64,000 nt of DNA from JAITWN01 sp964388175 (GCA_964388175.1 CAYLYS010000003.1:10421-74420); one strand, 5' to 3'; positions 27,821 to 37,451 are shown, numbered from the stretch's first letter. Translations and numbers: made by a program. The notes: a model not told the origin generated them from the sequence alone.

Positions 27821-29125
27821 ATGGGTAAAAAAGTCATCATCATCGGTACGCAATGGGGCGATGAGGGCAAGGGGAAGATTGTCGATCTTCTCACCGAGCG
27901 CACCGATGCCGTAGTGCGTTTTCAGGGCGGGCACAACGCCGGCCATACGCTGGTCATCAACGGTCGCAAGACCGTGCTGCATCTGATTCCTTCGGGCATT
28001 CTGCGCGCCGACGTGCAATGCATCATCGGCAACGGTGTCGTGCTGTCGCCCACGGCGCTGATCGAAGAGCTCGACATGCTCGATGCGCAGGGCGTTTCCA
28101 TCCACGGCCGTCTCAAGATCAGCGGCGCCTGTCCGCTGATCCTGCCTTGCCACGTGGCGCTCGACCGCGCGCGCGAGCAGGCACGCGGCGCTTCCGCCAT
28201 CGGCACCACGGGCCGCGGCATCGGGCCCGCCTACGAGGACAAGGTCGCGCGCCGCAGTCTGCGTCTCGGCGACCTGTTCCATCGCGAACTGTTCGCCGCC
28301 AAGCTGGGCGAGATGCTCGACTATCACAATTTCATCCTGCAGAACTACTACAAGGCCGAGCCGGTCGATTTCCAGAAGGTGCTGGATGAAACGCTGGCGC
28401 TGCAGGGCCGCCTCGAGCCGCTGGTCGCCGACGTCGCCGGCCTGATGCAGCAGTATCATCAGCGCGACGCCAGCATCCTGTTCGAAGGCGCGCAGGGAAC
28501 GCTGCTCGACATCGATCACGGCACTTATCCCTATGTGACTTCGTCCAACACCGTCGCCGGCGGCGCCGCCACCGGCAGCGGTATCGGACCGCTGGCGTTC
28601 GACAGCGTGCTCGGCATTACCAAGGCCTACACCACCCGCGTCGGCTCCGGACCGTTCCCCACCGAACTCGACGACGCCGTCGGCATGCATCTCGCCAGCC
28701 GCGGCCATGAGTTCGGTTCGACCACCGGCAGGCCGCGGCGCTGCGGTTGGTTCGATGCCGTGGCGCTGCGCCGTGCCGTGCATCTGAACAGCATCGACAG
28801 CCTGTGCATCACCAAGCTCGACGTGCTCGACGGGCTCGACACCATCCGCATCTGCACCGACTATCGCCTCAAGGACGAAGGCTCCCGCTCCATCGCCGGC
28901 ATGGACCCGTGCAGCGCGTCGGCGCTCGACGCCTACGAACCGGTCTATATGGAAATGCCGGGCTGGAAAGAGCCGACCACCGGTGTGCAGCGGCTGGAGG
29001 ATCTGCCGCGCGCGGCGCGCGACTATCTCGATTGCATCGCCGAATTCGCCGCCACGCCGATCGACATCATTTCCACCGGTCCCGACCGGGTGGAAACCAT
29101 CGTGCTCAAGCATCCTTTTGCCTGA
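27821..29125 (+). CDS. purA: adenylosuccinate synthetase
   Basis: Joins IMP and aspartate using GTP to give adenylosuccinate, the step before purB. The 434-residue enzyme has the P-loop IIGTQWGDEGKGKIVDLL, the IMP-binding GGHNAGHTLV, the signature QGTLLDIDHGTYPYVTSSNT, and GEFGSTTGRPRRCGWFD-type segment (here HEFGSTTGRPRRCGWFD). GGGGGAGAG stands just before the ATG. This gene marks the left border of the accessory block: beyond it, synteny is lost until tRNA-Leu. Confidence 0.97.
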   Translation: MGKKVIIIGTQWGDEGKGKIVDLLTERTDAVVRFQGGHNAGHTLVINGRKTVLHLIPSGILRADVQCIIGNGVVLSPTALIEELDMLDAQGVSIHGRLKISGACPLILPCHVALDRAREQARGASAIGTTGRGIGPAYEDKVARRSLRLGDLFHRELFAAKLGEMLDYHNFILQNYYKAEPVDFQKVLDETLALQGRLEPLVADVAGLMQQYHQRDASILFEGAQGTLLDIDHGTYPYVTSSNTVAGGAATGSGIGPLAFDSVLGITKAYTTRVGSGPFPTELDDAVGMHLASRGHEFGSTTGRPRRCGWFDAVALRRAVHLNSIDSLCITKLDVLDGLDTIRICTDYRLKDEGSRSIAGMDPCSASALDAYEPVYMEMPGWKEPTTGVQRLEDLPRAARDYLDCIAEFAATPIDIISTGPDRVETIVLKHPFA

Positions 29126-29221
29126 GGCCGGCGTGCGATGATGCGGGCGGAGAGCAGGGTGGTGACAACTGCGCCGCCAGCGCCGCGCCGCCTCGGCCGC
29201 ACCGGCTAAGGAGAGTGAATC

Positions 29222-30724
29222 ATGGATGATTCCACTTTTTTCGATCGCCTGCTCGACCGTCTGGAGCGCATGGGCAATGCGCTCCCGCATCCGGTCACGC
29301 TGTTCGTTTGCGCGCTGCTGCTGGTGATGGTCGCATCGCAGCTCGCCGCCTGGGCGGGCTGGTCGGCGCAGCGTCCGCTGCCGGCGGCGGACGGCAGCCT
29401 GATGGTCACCGCCAGAGGCCTGTTCGAAAGCGAAGGGCTGTGGTGGCTGTTTTCCTCCCTGGTCGGCAATTTCACCGCTTTCCCGCCGCTCGGCATCGTG
29501 CTGGTGGCGATGTTCGGCATTGGCCTGGCCGAGCGCAGCGGACTGCTGGCGGCGCTGCTCGAGCGTGCGCTGCATGTGACGCCCGCGCATCTGCTGACGC
29601 CGATGATCATTCTGCTCGGCATCCTGTCTTCGCTGGCGATGGATGCGGGCTATGTCGTGCTGCCGCCGCTGGCGGCGATTCTGTTTCACGCCGCCGGACG
29701 TCCACCGCTGGCCGGGTTGGCGGCGGCGTTCGCCGGCGTCGCCGCCGGTTTCAGCGCGAATTTCTTCATCACCGGACTCGATCCCCTGCTGGCCGGTTTC
29801 ACCCAGGCCGGTGCGCAGATCGTGGTGCCGGATTACCAGGTGGCGGTGACGGCCAACTGGTGGCTGATGATCGTTTCCACGGTCGTGCTCACGCTTGCCG
29901 GATGGTGGGCCAGCGTCCGTTTCGTCGAACCGCGTCAGCAGGTGATGGCGTCCACGGCAGTGCCCGCGGCCACCGTCAGCGGCCGCGGCCTGCGCTCGGC
30001 CGCGCTGGCATTGCTGCTGACGCTGCTGTTCCTGCTCGCGCTGGTGCTGATACCCGGCGCGCCGCTGCACGGTGACGGCGCGCACTTCGCGCGCTGGGTG
30101 GAAGCGATGGTGCCGATGCTGCTGCTGTGCTTTCTCGTGCCGGGCCTGGCTTACGGCGTCGCCGCCGGCACCATCCGCAGCGACCGCGACGCGGTGCGCA
30201 TGCTGGGCGATACCATCGCTGCGCTTGCTCCCTATATCGTGCTCGCCTTCGTCGCCGCCCAGTTCATCGCCGCTTTCAACTACAGTCAGCTCGGCCTGCT
30301 GCTGGCGATCACCGGCGGTGCCTGGCTGGCTTCGCTGCAACTGCCGGCGCCGGTACTGATCCTGCTTTTCATCGCCCTGGTGATGTTCGCCGATCTGTTC
30401 ATGGCCTCGGCATCGGCGAAATATGCTTTTTTCGCGCCGGTTTTCGTGCCCATGCTGATGATGGCGGGTATCAGTCCCGAGCTGACGCAGGCCGCCTACC
30501 GCATCGGCGATTCGATCACCAACATCGTCACGCCGCTCAATCCCTATTGGGTGATCATACTGGCATTCATGCAACGCTGGCGTGCCGATGCCGGCATGGG
30601 CACGCTGATAGCGCTGATGGCGCCCTATGCGCTGGTGTTCGCCCTGGTGTGGCCCGTACTGCTGCTGTCGTGGATATGGATGGGCATTCCGCTCGGTCCC
30701 GGCGGCAGTCTGTACTGGCCCTGA
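29222..30724 (+). CDS. AbgT-family transporter
   Basis: Inner-membrane protein of 500 residues with about ten to twelve hydrophobic segments. It matches the AbgT family (p-aminobenzoyl-glutamate uptake in E. coli, sulfonamide efflux in others) through LERMGNALPHPVTLF at the N-terminus, the conserved ILGILSSLAMDAGYVVLPPLAA, and GDSITNIVTPLNPYWVIIL near the C-terminus. AAGGAGAG lies before the ATG. No amidohydrolase genes (abgA/abgB) are adjacent, so a folate-fragment uptake role is not supported by context; efflux or another substrate is possible. Confidence 0.88.
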   Translation: MDDSTFFDRLLDRLERMGNALPHPVTLFVCALLLVMVASQLAAWAGWSAQRPLPAADGSLMVTARGLFESEGLWWLFSSLVGNFTAFPPLGIVLVAMFGIGLAERSGLLAALLERALHVTPAHLLTPMIILLGILSSLAMDAGYVVLPPLAAILFHAAGRPPLAGLAAAFAGVAAGFSANFFITGLDPLLAGFTQAGAQIVVPDYQVAVTANWWLMIVSTVVLTLAGWWASVRFVEPRQQVMASTAVPAATVSGRGLRSAALALLLTLLFLLALVLIPGAPLHGDGAHFARWVEAMVPMLLLCFLVPGLAYGVAAGTIRSDRDAVRMLGDTIAALAPYIVLAFVAAQFIAAFNYSQLGLLLAITGGAWLASLQLPAPVLILLFIALVMFADLFMASASAKYAFFAPVFVPMLMMAGISPELTQAAYRIGDSITNIVTPLNPYWVIILAFMQRWRADAGMGTLIALMAPYALVFALVWPVLLLSWIWMGIPLGPGGSLYWP

Positions 30725-30788
30725 TCCGCATTTCCCCGCCGTCGCCGTTGCTGTTGCATGGATGCAACGCCGCGTGCATTTAACCAAA

Positions 30789-30817
30789 CTGCAACATTAG
30801 ATTCATCCAAGCGTCAT
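30789..30817 (+). promoter_or_regulatory. possible Pho-box-like repeats before porin gene
   Basis: Three 7-base units at exact 11-base spacing: CTGCAAC (30789), GATTCAT (30800), GCGTCAT (30811). PhoB sites are tandem CTGTCAT-like units at 11-base spacing with 4-base spacers. The units here match at four or five of seven positions, so the periodicity is the main evidence. Confidence 0.3.
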
Positions 30818-30901
30818 CTGTCCTTCCTACACTCCCTGCTGCACGACAGATCCTCATACGAGGATCGTTATCGAAAAATATCAGCAACTGTGGAGAGATT
30901 G

Positions 30902-31957
30902 ATGAACAGCAAATCGCTTTCGGGAAAAACCCTGCTCGCTACCGCCGTCGTCGCGGTGCTGGCCGCACCCGCGGCATTCGCCGCCAGCGATGTGGATGTG
31001 GAAATCTATGGTCGTGCGCATGTCTCGGTAGATATGCTGGATGACGGTGAAGACAGCGGCGCCAACGTGTCCAGCAACTCCAGCCGCATCGGTTTTCGCG
31101 CCAGCACGGAAGTCGCGCCGGGCTTGAAGGGTATGGTGCAGCTGGAACAGGAAGTCCGCTTCGATCACGGTGGCGGCAACTTCGCCACACGCGACAGCTT
31201 CGTCGGCCTGGAAGGCAGCTTCGGTGGTGTCCGCCTCGGCCAGTTCGACACCCCGCTGAAGAAGGTGCGTGGCGAGGTCGATCTGTTCGGCGATCAGATC
31301 GGTGACATGCGCAACCTGACCCGTCTCAATCGGGTCGGTGGTCCTTACAGCGCCGATTTCGATACCCGTTTCCAGAACGGTATCCACTACTACACACCGT
31401 CGTTCAACGGTTTCGGCGCGGACCTGCACTACAGCACCAACACGGACACCGGCACCAATCCGACTTCGGATGACGCTACCGCCTACAGCCTGGGGCTGAA
31501 CTACAAGACCAAGGTTCTGTATCTGGGTGCTTCTTACGAGCAGCAGGAAGCTCGTGACGACAGCAGCGCGCTGCGTCTCGCCGCCAGCTACAAGATCGAT
31601 GATCTGCGCCTGATCGCGCTGTACCAGCTGGCCACGCTGAAGGCCGAAGGCATTGATGATATCGATGTCGATATCTACGGCGTCGGTGCGAGCTACAAGG
31701 TCGGTGACAAGACCACGATCAAGGGCCAGTACCTCGCGCTGAGCGAGGATCGCAATGACCGCGATGCCAGCCTGCTCGCCCTCGGCGTCGATTATCAGCT
31801 GAGCAAGGCGTTCCGCCTGCTGTTCGCCTATGCCATGACCGACAACGACGATGCGGCGGCCTATCGCATGTCGGACAGCGGTCACGGTGACGCCGTTGCC
31901 ACCATCCCCGGTGAAACGGCGAGCGGCTTCTCGGCGGGTTTCCGTTACGACTTCTGA
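30902..31957 (+). CDS. outer-membrane porin (Gram-negative porin family)
   Basis: Probable trimeric beta-barrel porin. The 351-residue precursor has a signal peptide (MNSKSLSGKTLLATAVVAVLAAPAAFA, cleavage probably after AFA), then alternating strand sequence beginning DVEIYGRAHVSVDML and SSRIGFRASTEVAPGLKGMVQLEQEV, both typical of porin_4 proteins. It ends with aromatic FRYDF, the outer-membrane assembly signal. Specificity cannot be read; the possible Pho-box upstream would suggest an anion or phosphate role. An intrinsic terminator follows directly. Confidence 0.92.
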   Translation: MNSKSLSGKTLLATAVVAVLAAPAAFAASDVDVEIYGRAHVSVDMLDDGEDSGANVSSNSSRIGFRASTEVAPGLKGMVQLEQEVRFDHGGGNFATRDSFVGLEGSFGGVRLGQFDTPLKKVRGEVDLFGDQIGDMRNLTRLNRVGGPYSADFDTRFQNGIHYYTPSFNGFGADLHYSTNTDTGTNPTSDDATAYSLGLNYKTKVLYLGASYEQQEARDDSSALRLAASYKIDDLRLIALYQLATLKAEGIDDIDVDIYGVGASYKVGDKTTIKGQYLALSEDRNDRDASLLALGVDYQLSKAFRLLFAYAMTDNDDAAAYRMSDSGHGDAVATIPGETASGFSAGFRYDF

Positions 31958-31987
31958 TTCCGCAGTACCTTTCCTCCCTCCCTTGCA

Positions 31988-32016
31988 GGGGCCGGCCATC
32001 CGGCCCCATTTTTTTT
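31988..32016 (+). terminator. intrinsic terminator of the porin gene
   Basis: GGGGCCGG (31988-31995) pairs with CCGGCCCC (32000-32007) around CCAT, followed by A and a run of eight T. It is 31 bases after the porin stop. Confidence 0.92.
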
Positions 32017-32199
32017 CGTGGCTTGGCATCGACCTGCCGGGATGCGTCGGCTCGAGGCGACAGGGCGGCTGGCAAACATCTGCCCATGGCAGTCAGCGCC
32101 TGCTAGGCGTCCGGATACGCTGGAGTTCCCTTGTGAAGGAACGGTATACTTCGTGCAAATAATAGTGCGTCTCATTTTTGATTGATGCCCGTTTGATTG

Positions 32200-33009
32200 A
32201 TGTTCAGCGCGACCGGATCCGTTTCGATGCCGAATACCTTGATTGCCAGCGAATCCGGCTGCTTCTCACCGCAGAATGGCTTGGCTTTACCGCCTGCCCG
32301 GGTCCTGGTGGTGGATGATCATGAAGACATTCGCGAGCCGGTGACGATCTACCTGGGACGACAGGGTTTCGAAGCTGTACCGGCAGCCGGCGCCATGGAA
32401 ATGCGGGCGGTGCTGCGCCAGCGGCCGGTCGACGTGATCGTGCTCGATATCATGCTGACTGACGGCGATGGCCTCGAACTGTGCCGCGAGCTGACTGGTA
32501 CCAGTGCGATGCCGGTCATCCTGCTGACCGCGATGGCAGGCTACCAGGACCGCGTGATTGGTTTGGACGCCGGTGCCGACGACTACGTCGTCAAGCCCTT
32601 CGATCCGGCCGAACTGGCGGCGCGCATCCGCAGCGTACTTCGCCGTCTGGCGCGCGGCAGTGCGCTGCCGGTGCCCGCAGTGGTGCAGCGTTTTGAGTTC
32701 GAAGGCTGGGTGTTCGATGTGGCGGCGCGCGAGCTGACCGATCCGCACGGCCGGCGAGTAATCCTGAGCGAGACCGAATACCGTTTGCTGACAGTGTTCG
32801 CCGAATACCACGGTGAGGTGCTCAGCCGTGACCACCTGCTCGATCTGACGCAGCCCAACGACCTGTCGGTGTTCGACCGCAGCATCGATACCCAGGTCTG
32901 CCGCCTGCGCAAGAAGCTCGAGCCGGAACCACAGATGCCTCGACTGATAAAGACGGTGCGCGGCGGCGGCTACCTGTTTGCCGCGAACGTGCAGCCCTGG
33001 CCACCATGA
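32200..33009 (+). CDS. OmpR-family response regulator
   Basis: Two-component transcription factor of about 269 residues. Receiver domain: acidic pocket VVDDHED, phospho-acceptor aspartate in VIVLDIMLTDGDGLE, and conserved lysine in DDYVVKPFDPAEL. C-terminal winged helix: LSETEYRLLTVFAEY, DRSIDTQVCRLRKKLEP, and IKTVRGGGYLF. There is an N-terminal extension of about 35 residues before the receiver. Starts at 32197 (TTG), 32200 (ATG) and 32227 (ATG) are possible, none with a strong ribosome site. Overlaps its kinase by four bases. Confidence 0.92.
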   Translation: MFSATGSVSMPNTLIASESGCFSPQNGLALPPARVLVVDDHEDIREPVTIYLGRQGFEAVPAAGAMEMRAVLRQRPVDVIVLDIMLTDGDGLELCRELTGTSAMPVILLTAMAGYQDRVIGLDAGADDYVVKPFDPAELAARIRSVLRRLARGSALPVPAVVQRFEFEGWVFDVAARELTDPHGRRVILSETEYRLLTVFAEYHGEVLSRDHLLDLTQPNDLSVFDRSIDTQVCRLRKKLEPEPQMPRLIKTVRGGGYLFAANVQPWPP

Positions 33010-34337
33010 GGTTCTGGCCGCGCAGCATGGCGGGCCAGCTTGCCATGCTGCTGTCGGCCGGTTTGCTGGCAAGCCACTTGGTCACCGTGCTCGTGCTGCG
33101 CGGTTACAGCGATGCGCTGAACCCGGTTTCGCGGGACCATGTCCTCGAGCACATGGCGAGCGCCTACCACATCGCGCAGACAGCGTCCGAAGCTGAGCTG
33201 GCGCAGTTGCTGCAGGCGATGAGCTCACGGGAAACGCAGTTCCGCATCACCTCGGAGCCGTCGCCGCCGACCCTCGAGTCCGAAAGATTGCCGCTCCTGT
33301 ATAACCGGCTTGCAGCCAAATTGCCCGAGGCCCCGCAACTGCGCGTGCGGGTGGCGCGGCCTGCTGTGGCGGAGAGCACCGGCAGTGTGCTGGATCTGCC
33401 GGTCGTGTGGGTGCATATGGCGGCGCGTCTCCCCGACGGCCGCTGGCTGCACAGCGTGCAGCAGTCGCGGGCCAATCAGCACTGGTGGTGGTGGCTGGGC
33501 CTGTGGCTGCCGGTGAGCGCATTGCCGGTGCTGGTACTGGTGATTGCGTTTCTCTACCGCACGCTGCGTCCGATCAAGGCACTCGCGCGTGCGGCCGAGC
33601 GCGTCAGTCGCGGCGAACGGGTCGCGCCGCTGCCGGTCGTCGGTCCGGGCGAGGTGCGTGAAGTCTCGGCCGCGTTCAACACGATGCAGGACAAGCTTAC
33701 CCGCTTCATCGATGATCGCACGCAGTTGCTCGCCGCGGTGAGCCACGACGTGCGTACGCCGATCGCTTCGCTGCGCGTGCGCGCCGAACTGGTGGACGAT
33801 CCAGCGCTGCGCGCCGCGATGACGCGCACGCTCGACGACATGAGCGCGATGGCCGAGCAGACGCTGCACTTCGCTCGCGACGATGCCGCCGGCGAACCGA
33901 TGCATGAGATCGATCTGCGGACGCTGCTCGACGACGTGGTGCACGATGCGCGCGCCGTGGACCATGAGGTCGAGATCGAAGTCGAGTCCGGACCGCCGCA
34001 ACCATACCGTGCGCGGCCCAGCAGTCTGCGGCGCGCGCTCGCCAATCTGGTCGACAATGCGATGCGTCACGGCGGTGGACGAGTGTGGGTGCGCTTGACC
34101 GAGGCGCCGCTGCGCATCGAGGTCGATGATGCCGGACCCGGACTGACGCCGGATCTGCTCGAACGCGTGTTCGAGCCTTTCTTCCAGGTGGATCCGGCGC
34201 GCAACCACAATCGGAAGGGCGTCGGCGTCGGACTGGGGCTGGCGATCGCGCGTTCCTGCGCCCGCGCGCACGGCGGTGACGTGACGCTGGCCAATCGACC
34301 CGAAGGCGGCTTACGCGCGACGCTCTTTCTGCCGTGA
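33006..34337 (+). CDS. EnvZ-like sensor histidine kinase
   Basis: Membrane kinase of 443 residues, cognate to the preceding regulator (ATGA overlap). A first membrane helix near residues 8-32, periplasmic sensor of about 130 residues, second helix near 165-187 (LPVSALPVLVLVIAFLYRTL), and a HAMP domain. The phospho-accepting histidine is in LLAAVSHDVRTPIASLR. The ATPase has N box LVDNAMRHGGG, DDAGPGL, and GVGVGLGLAIARS. The signal is not known. A porin gene lies directly upstream of the pair, which would suit an OmpR/EnvZ-like control circuit, but no binding site proves it. Confidence 0.92.
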   Translation: MRFWPRSMAGQLAMLLSAGLLASHLVTVLVLRGYSDALNPVSRDHVLEHMASAYHIAQTASEAELAQLLQAMSSRETQFRITSEPSPPTLESERLPLLYNRLAAKLPEAPQLRVRVARPAVAESTGSVLDLPVVWVHMAARLPDGRWLHSVQQSRANQHWWWWLGLWLPVSALPVLVLVIAFLYRTLRPIKALARAAERVSRGERVAPLPVVGPGEVREVSAAFNTMQDKLTRFIDDRTQLLAAVSHDVRTPIASLRVRAELVDDPALRAAMTRTLDDMSAMAEQTLHFARDDAAGEPMHEIDLRTLLDDVVHDARAVDHEVEIEVESGPPQPYRARPSSLRRALANLVDNAMRHGGGRVWVRLTEAPLRIEVDDAGPGLTPDLLERVFEPFFQVDPARNHNRKGVGVGLGLAIARSCARAHGGDVTLANRPEGGLRATLFLP

Positions 34338-34410
34338 GCCGCCACGCGGCCGTCGCCGTGTCGGCCTCTGCCGACGGGCAATCGGCGTTTGCGCGAGCGC
34401 GAGTATCACT

Positions 34411-34995
34411 TCAGCGCGGTGTGCGGACTGACGCGCGATGGCCGTTGACGCCTGGCTTTGACAGGGCCGGCGCCTCGGCTTCCTGTGCGTCGGGCGTCCG
34501 GCGACTTTTCTGCCGGCACTTGTGGCAATCGTCCGTTTCGATGGTCAGACAGCGCTGCGGCTCGTCCGGATGGGCGCAGCCGGTGAACCGGCGTATTTGT
34601 TCCAACAGTGCTGCATCCTGAAAGGCGGTGCCGTGTCCGCAGCGACGGCAGAGCAGGCGGTGTGCGGGCGTGCTCTGCTGGCCCGAGCGCGCGTAGAGAA
34701 TCGAGTACACGGTCTTGACGCCGGTAAGGCCGGGTATCCATTCGCGCACGAGCAGGCCTGCCGATTCGAAATCACCCAGCACACGGTAGATGGTCGCTAT
34801 GCTGAGGCTCGTGCCACCGGCAAGCAGATTCATGAACACATCACTGGCCGAGACGGGGCCGGACATGGCTTCGACTGTCCGCAGAATGCTGACCCGCGTT
34901 GCCGTCGGGCGCAGCCGGACGTCGCGCAGCCGTTCGGCCGGGTTGAGAAGCGCTTCGCGAGGGCGCAGTGACAACGCGGCGTGAGGTGACTTCAT
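34411..34995 (-). CDS. Fur-family transcriptional regulator
   Basis: Metal-responsive repressor family, 194 residues. The winged-helix part is LRPTATRVSILRTVEAMSGPVSASDVF and SIATIYRVLGDFESAGLL (recognition helix TIYRVL). Metal site elements are HRLLCRRCGHGTAF (CxxC) and DDCHKCRQ (CxxC). There is a tail of about 30 residues rich in Pro, Arg and Ala that ordinary Fur lacks. AAGGAGAA precedes the ATG. It is the last gene in the minus-strand iron group, so it may control that operon rather than be the global Fur. Confidence 0.88.
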   Translation of the reverse strand: MKSPHAALSLRPREALLNPAERLRDVRLRPTATRVSILRTVEAMSGPVSASDVFMNLLAGGTSLSIATIYRVLGDFESAGLLVREWIPGLTGVKTVYSILYARSGQQSTPAHRLLCRRCGHGTAFQDAALLEQIRRFTGCAHPDEPQRCLTIETDDCHKCRQKSRRTPDAQEAEAPALSKPGVNGHRASVRTPR

Positions 34996-35071
34996 GTCGG
35001 ATTCTCCTTGCGTTTTACTGCGGTGCCCGTATCGAAGCCCGGTGCTGTCGGGTGAGGAGAGTCTGCGCCGG

Positions 35072-35419
35072 TCAGGCAGTGAGGTACACGGAGCATAGCA
35101 GTGATAAGACGAAGCTGACCGCCGCCACGGTGAGCGCAATCCGCTCCTGATAGGAAATCAGCAGGATCCACAGGCCGGTGACCGCCGTCAGCACGCCGAA
35201 CCAGGCGACGGGTCCGAGCGCCGCTCCCCAGGCCATGATGCTGTATACGAGCGCCAGCGCCAGCAGCAGCCATCCCGAGCCGCGCAGCAGCCACTGCGGC
35301 AGGACGCCCGGCGCGCGCTGCAACAGTTGCCGGTAGTGGCGTTCCATGGACAGACACAGTGCCGCCATGCCGGCATGGAGCGCGCTGATGATTGCGACGA
35401 CCAGCACCAGTTTGCTCAT
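35072..35419 (-). CDS. DUF3325-like membrane protein
   Basis: A 115-residue protein with four hydrophobic segments: MSKLVLVVAIISALHAGMAAL, WLLLALALVYSIMAW, WFGVLTAVTGLWILLI and ALTVAAVSFVLSLLC. It contains the early HAGMAALCLSMERHYRQL segment seen in DUF3325 proteins. These are found with PepSY and DUF3649 genes in siderophore loci. It overlaps the end of the PepSY gene by four bases. Molecular function unknown. Confidence 0.75.
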   Translation of the reverse strand: MSKLVLVVAIISALHAGMAALCLSMERHYRQLLQRAPGVLPQWLLRGSGWLLLALALVYSIMAWGAALGPVAWFGVLTAVTGLWILLISYQERIALTVAAVSFVLSLLCSVYLTA

Positions 35420-37443
35420 GCATGCCCCTTCGCGAGATCATCGGCTCCGATCCGCGCACCGATGGAGATCTCAGCGATCTCGGCGGTATTGCCGGTGTCG
35501 GCGCCCGGGGATTGCGCCGGTTTGCGCTGTGCCGCAACCATTCTGATGTGGACCTTCCATGCTGCCCAGGCGAACATCAGTCCCAGGGCGATGAAGACCG
35601 CCTCGATGCTGACCAGGATCCAGTCGCCGCTGGACAGGGTGGTCAGAAGATGACGGTCGGTGGTGATGAAGTTCAATACCGGCAGCAGCAGATAGGCGGC
35701 CGCGGCGAGGAACAGCACTTCGCGCCATGTCTGCATGACCGGTCTGAACAGGGCATAGATGAGCATCAGCAGCCAGGCAATGAACAGGCTGTTTATTTCC
35801 CAGGCTGCGCGGTCTTCCAGATCCACCGGCAGCAAACGGTTCGACCAGAAATAGACGGCAAGGGCAAAAGGGAGGCCCGCCACGGCGACCACGTTGAGTC
35901 TTTCGACCAGCATGTGCCCGAAGTGCCACGTCCCCCTGGCGTGCTTGGGGCGGCGCTTCACCGTCCACAGGACGAGACCGGTGGCGATCATCGCCGATCC
36001 CAGGATGCCGGACACGAAGTACAGCCAGCGGGTGAGGGGCCTGGCGAACTGTCCTTCGTGCAGCCCGAGCATGGAGCGGCCGAATACGTCGGTCGCCGGC
36101 GTGTCCTGATTCGAAGAGATCATGCGTTCGCCGGTAACGGCATTGTATTGAGCGTTGGTTCCGCGTCCGCGGATCGTATCGATATTCGCACGCGCCAGTT
36201 GCAGCCTGGCCGGGGCCGAATCGCTCGCGGCCGTGATCGTGACGGCGCGGATTTCCTGATGGCCCCATTCGCTCTCCACCTGACGCACGATGGAGGAGAG
36301 ATCGGCGAACGAGGCGGCCTGCCGATGCACCGGGTTTATTGCCGCGGGCTCCTGATTTCCCGCCTGGCCTCTTCCCTGATTTGCGCCGCCCGCGTTATTG
36401 CCGCGGCCGGCTCTTTCAGCAGGCTGATCTGCCGAACGCTCGCCGCCGGCGCTGCGCTCATTGCGGCCGGTCTGATTCCGTTCGCCCGCGCCGGATCTTT
36501 CCATGCCCATTCCTTCACGACCCGCGCCTTCACGGCCAGTTCCTTCTCGACCCATTCCTCCGCGTGCCGGCGGATCGGCGACACTTTCATCGCCGGTTGC
36601 ATCTGCATTCGCAGACGCGTTGTTCCCGCCGCGCCCACCACCGCCGCCACCACCGACGGTACGGCCGACGAGCCGGGTGCTGCCGATCTGGGAACTCAAT
36701 TCCGCGTAGTATGTCCGCTGGTCTTCGGCATCGAATCCGTAGGTCAGCGGCACGCCGAGCGGCATATAGGCGTACATGAAGAACAGCAGACCGCTGTAAG
36801 TGATCATCAGATAGAAGGGTAGTGCGAGCACGCCGAGCACGTTGTGCGCATCGAGCCAGGAGCGCCGTCCTTTCGCCGCCCTGAAGGTGAAAAAATCCTT
36901 GAAGATCTTCTTGTGCGTGATGACGCCGGTGACGATGGCGATCAGCATGAGCATGGTGCAAATGCCGACGATGCGAATTGCCCAGTCGAAGGGAATGTAG
37001 TGGAGGGCATAGTGCATCCGTACCAGGGCACGGCCGCCGGCCGTCGCGCGCGGCTCTGCGCCCGGTTCCACCACCTCGCCCGTGGCGGTATCCAGAATGA
37101 CGCCTTCCGTTCTGCCGCGATTCTGGCCCGGTTCAGGCGCCAGACTCCAATTGGCCGTCAATTGATTGCCGCTGCGGCCGGTGTTGATGAGGTTGACGGT
37201 CCAGCTCGATGACTGCTGGCTTGCCGGATTGGCGAGCAGATGCCGGTACGCGATGTCGAACTGATCGGCGTTGCTCATCGCATTGCTGGCGCGCATCGGC
37301 TGCTCCGGCTGCATCCAGCGCGTGATCTCGCGATTGGCGTAGCTGGCCGTCCCGGTCACGAAGACGAACAGCAGTATCCAGCCGACGACCAGTCCGGTCC
37401 AGGTATGCAGCCACGCCATGCACTGGCGGAAACCTTCCTTCAT
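35416..37443 (-). CDS. PepSY-associated transmembrane protein, probable ferric-siderophore reductase type
   Basis: Inner-membrane protein of 675 residues with PepSY_TM architecture: an N-terminal helix after HTWTGLVVGWILLFVFVTGT, periplasmic PepSY region, helices with ITHKKIFKDFFTFRAAKG, a second large periplasmic region, and several C-terminal helices starting LYFVSGILGSAMIATGLVLW. Relatives in iron loci (FegB/FpvG-like) reduce ferric siderophores in the periplasm; this activity is inferred. Unusually, about residues 275-375 are a low-complexity insert rich in Gly, Arg, Asn and Glu with GREG repeats. GAGGTC before the ATG at 37443 supports the start. Confidence 0.85.
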   Translation of the reverse strand: MKEGFRQCMAWLHTWTGLVVGWILLFVFVTGTASYANREITRWMQPEQPMRASNAMSNADQFDIAYRHLLANPASQQSSSWTVNLINTGRSGNQLTANWSLAPEPGQNRGRTEGVILDTATGEVVEPGAEPRATAGGRALVRMHYALHYIPFDWAIRIVGICTMLMLIAIVTGVITHKKIFKDFFTFRAAKGRRSWLDAHNVLGVLALPFYLMITYSGLLFFMYAYMPLGVPLTYGFDAEDQRTYYAELSSQIGSTRLVGRTVGGGGGGGRGGNNASANADATGDESVADPPARGGMGREGTGREGAGREGMGMERSGAGERNQTGRNERSAGGERSADQPAERAGRGNNAGGANQGRGQAGNQEPAAINPVHRQAASFADLSSIVRQVESEWGHQEIRAVTITAASDSAPARLQLARANIDTIRGRGTNAQYNAVTGERMISSNQDTPATDVFGRSMLGLHEGQFARPLTRWLYFVSGILGSAMIATGLVLWTVKRRPKHARGTWHFGHMLVERLNVVAVAGLPFALAVYFWSNRLLPVDLEDRAAWEINSLFIAWLLMLIYALFRPVMQTWREVLFLAAAAYLLLPVLNFITTDRHLLTTLSSGDWILVSIEAVFIALGLMFAWAAWKVHIRMVAAQRKPAQSPGADTGNTAEIAEISIGARIGADDLAKGHA

Positions 37444-37451
37444 GACGACCT

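Noticed and set aside
27755..30787. 1010-codon minus-strand frame
   Set aside because: Antisense of purA and the AbgT gene; His/Gln/Arg-rich shadow composition.
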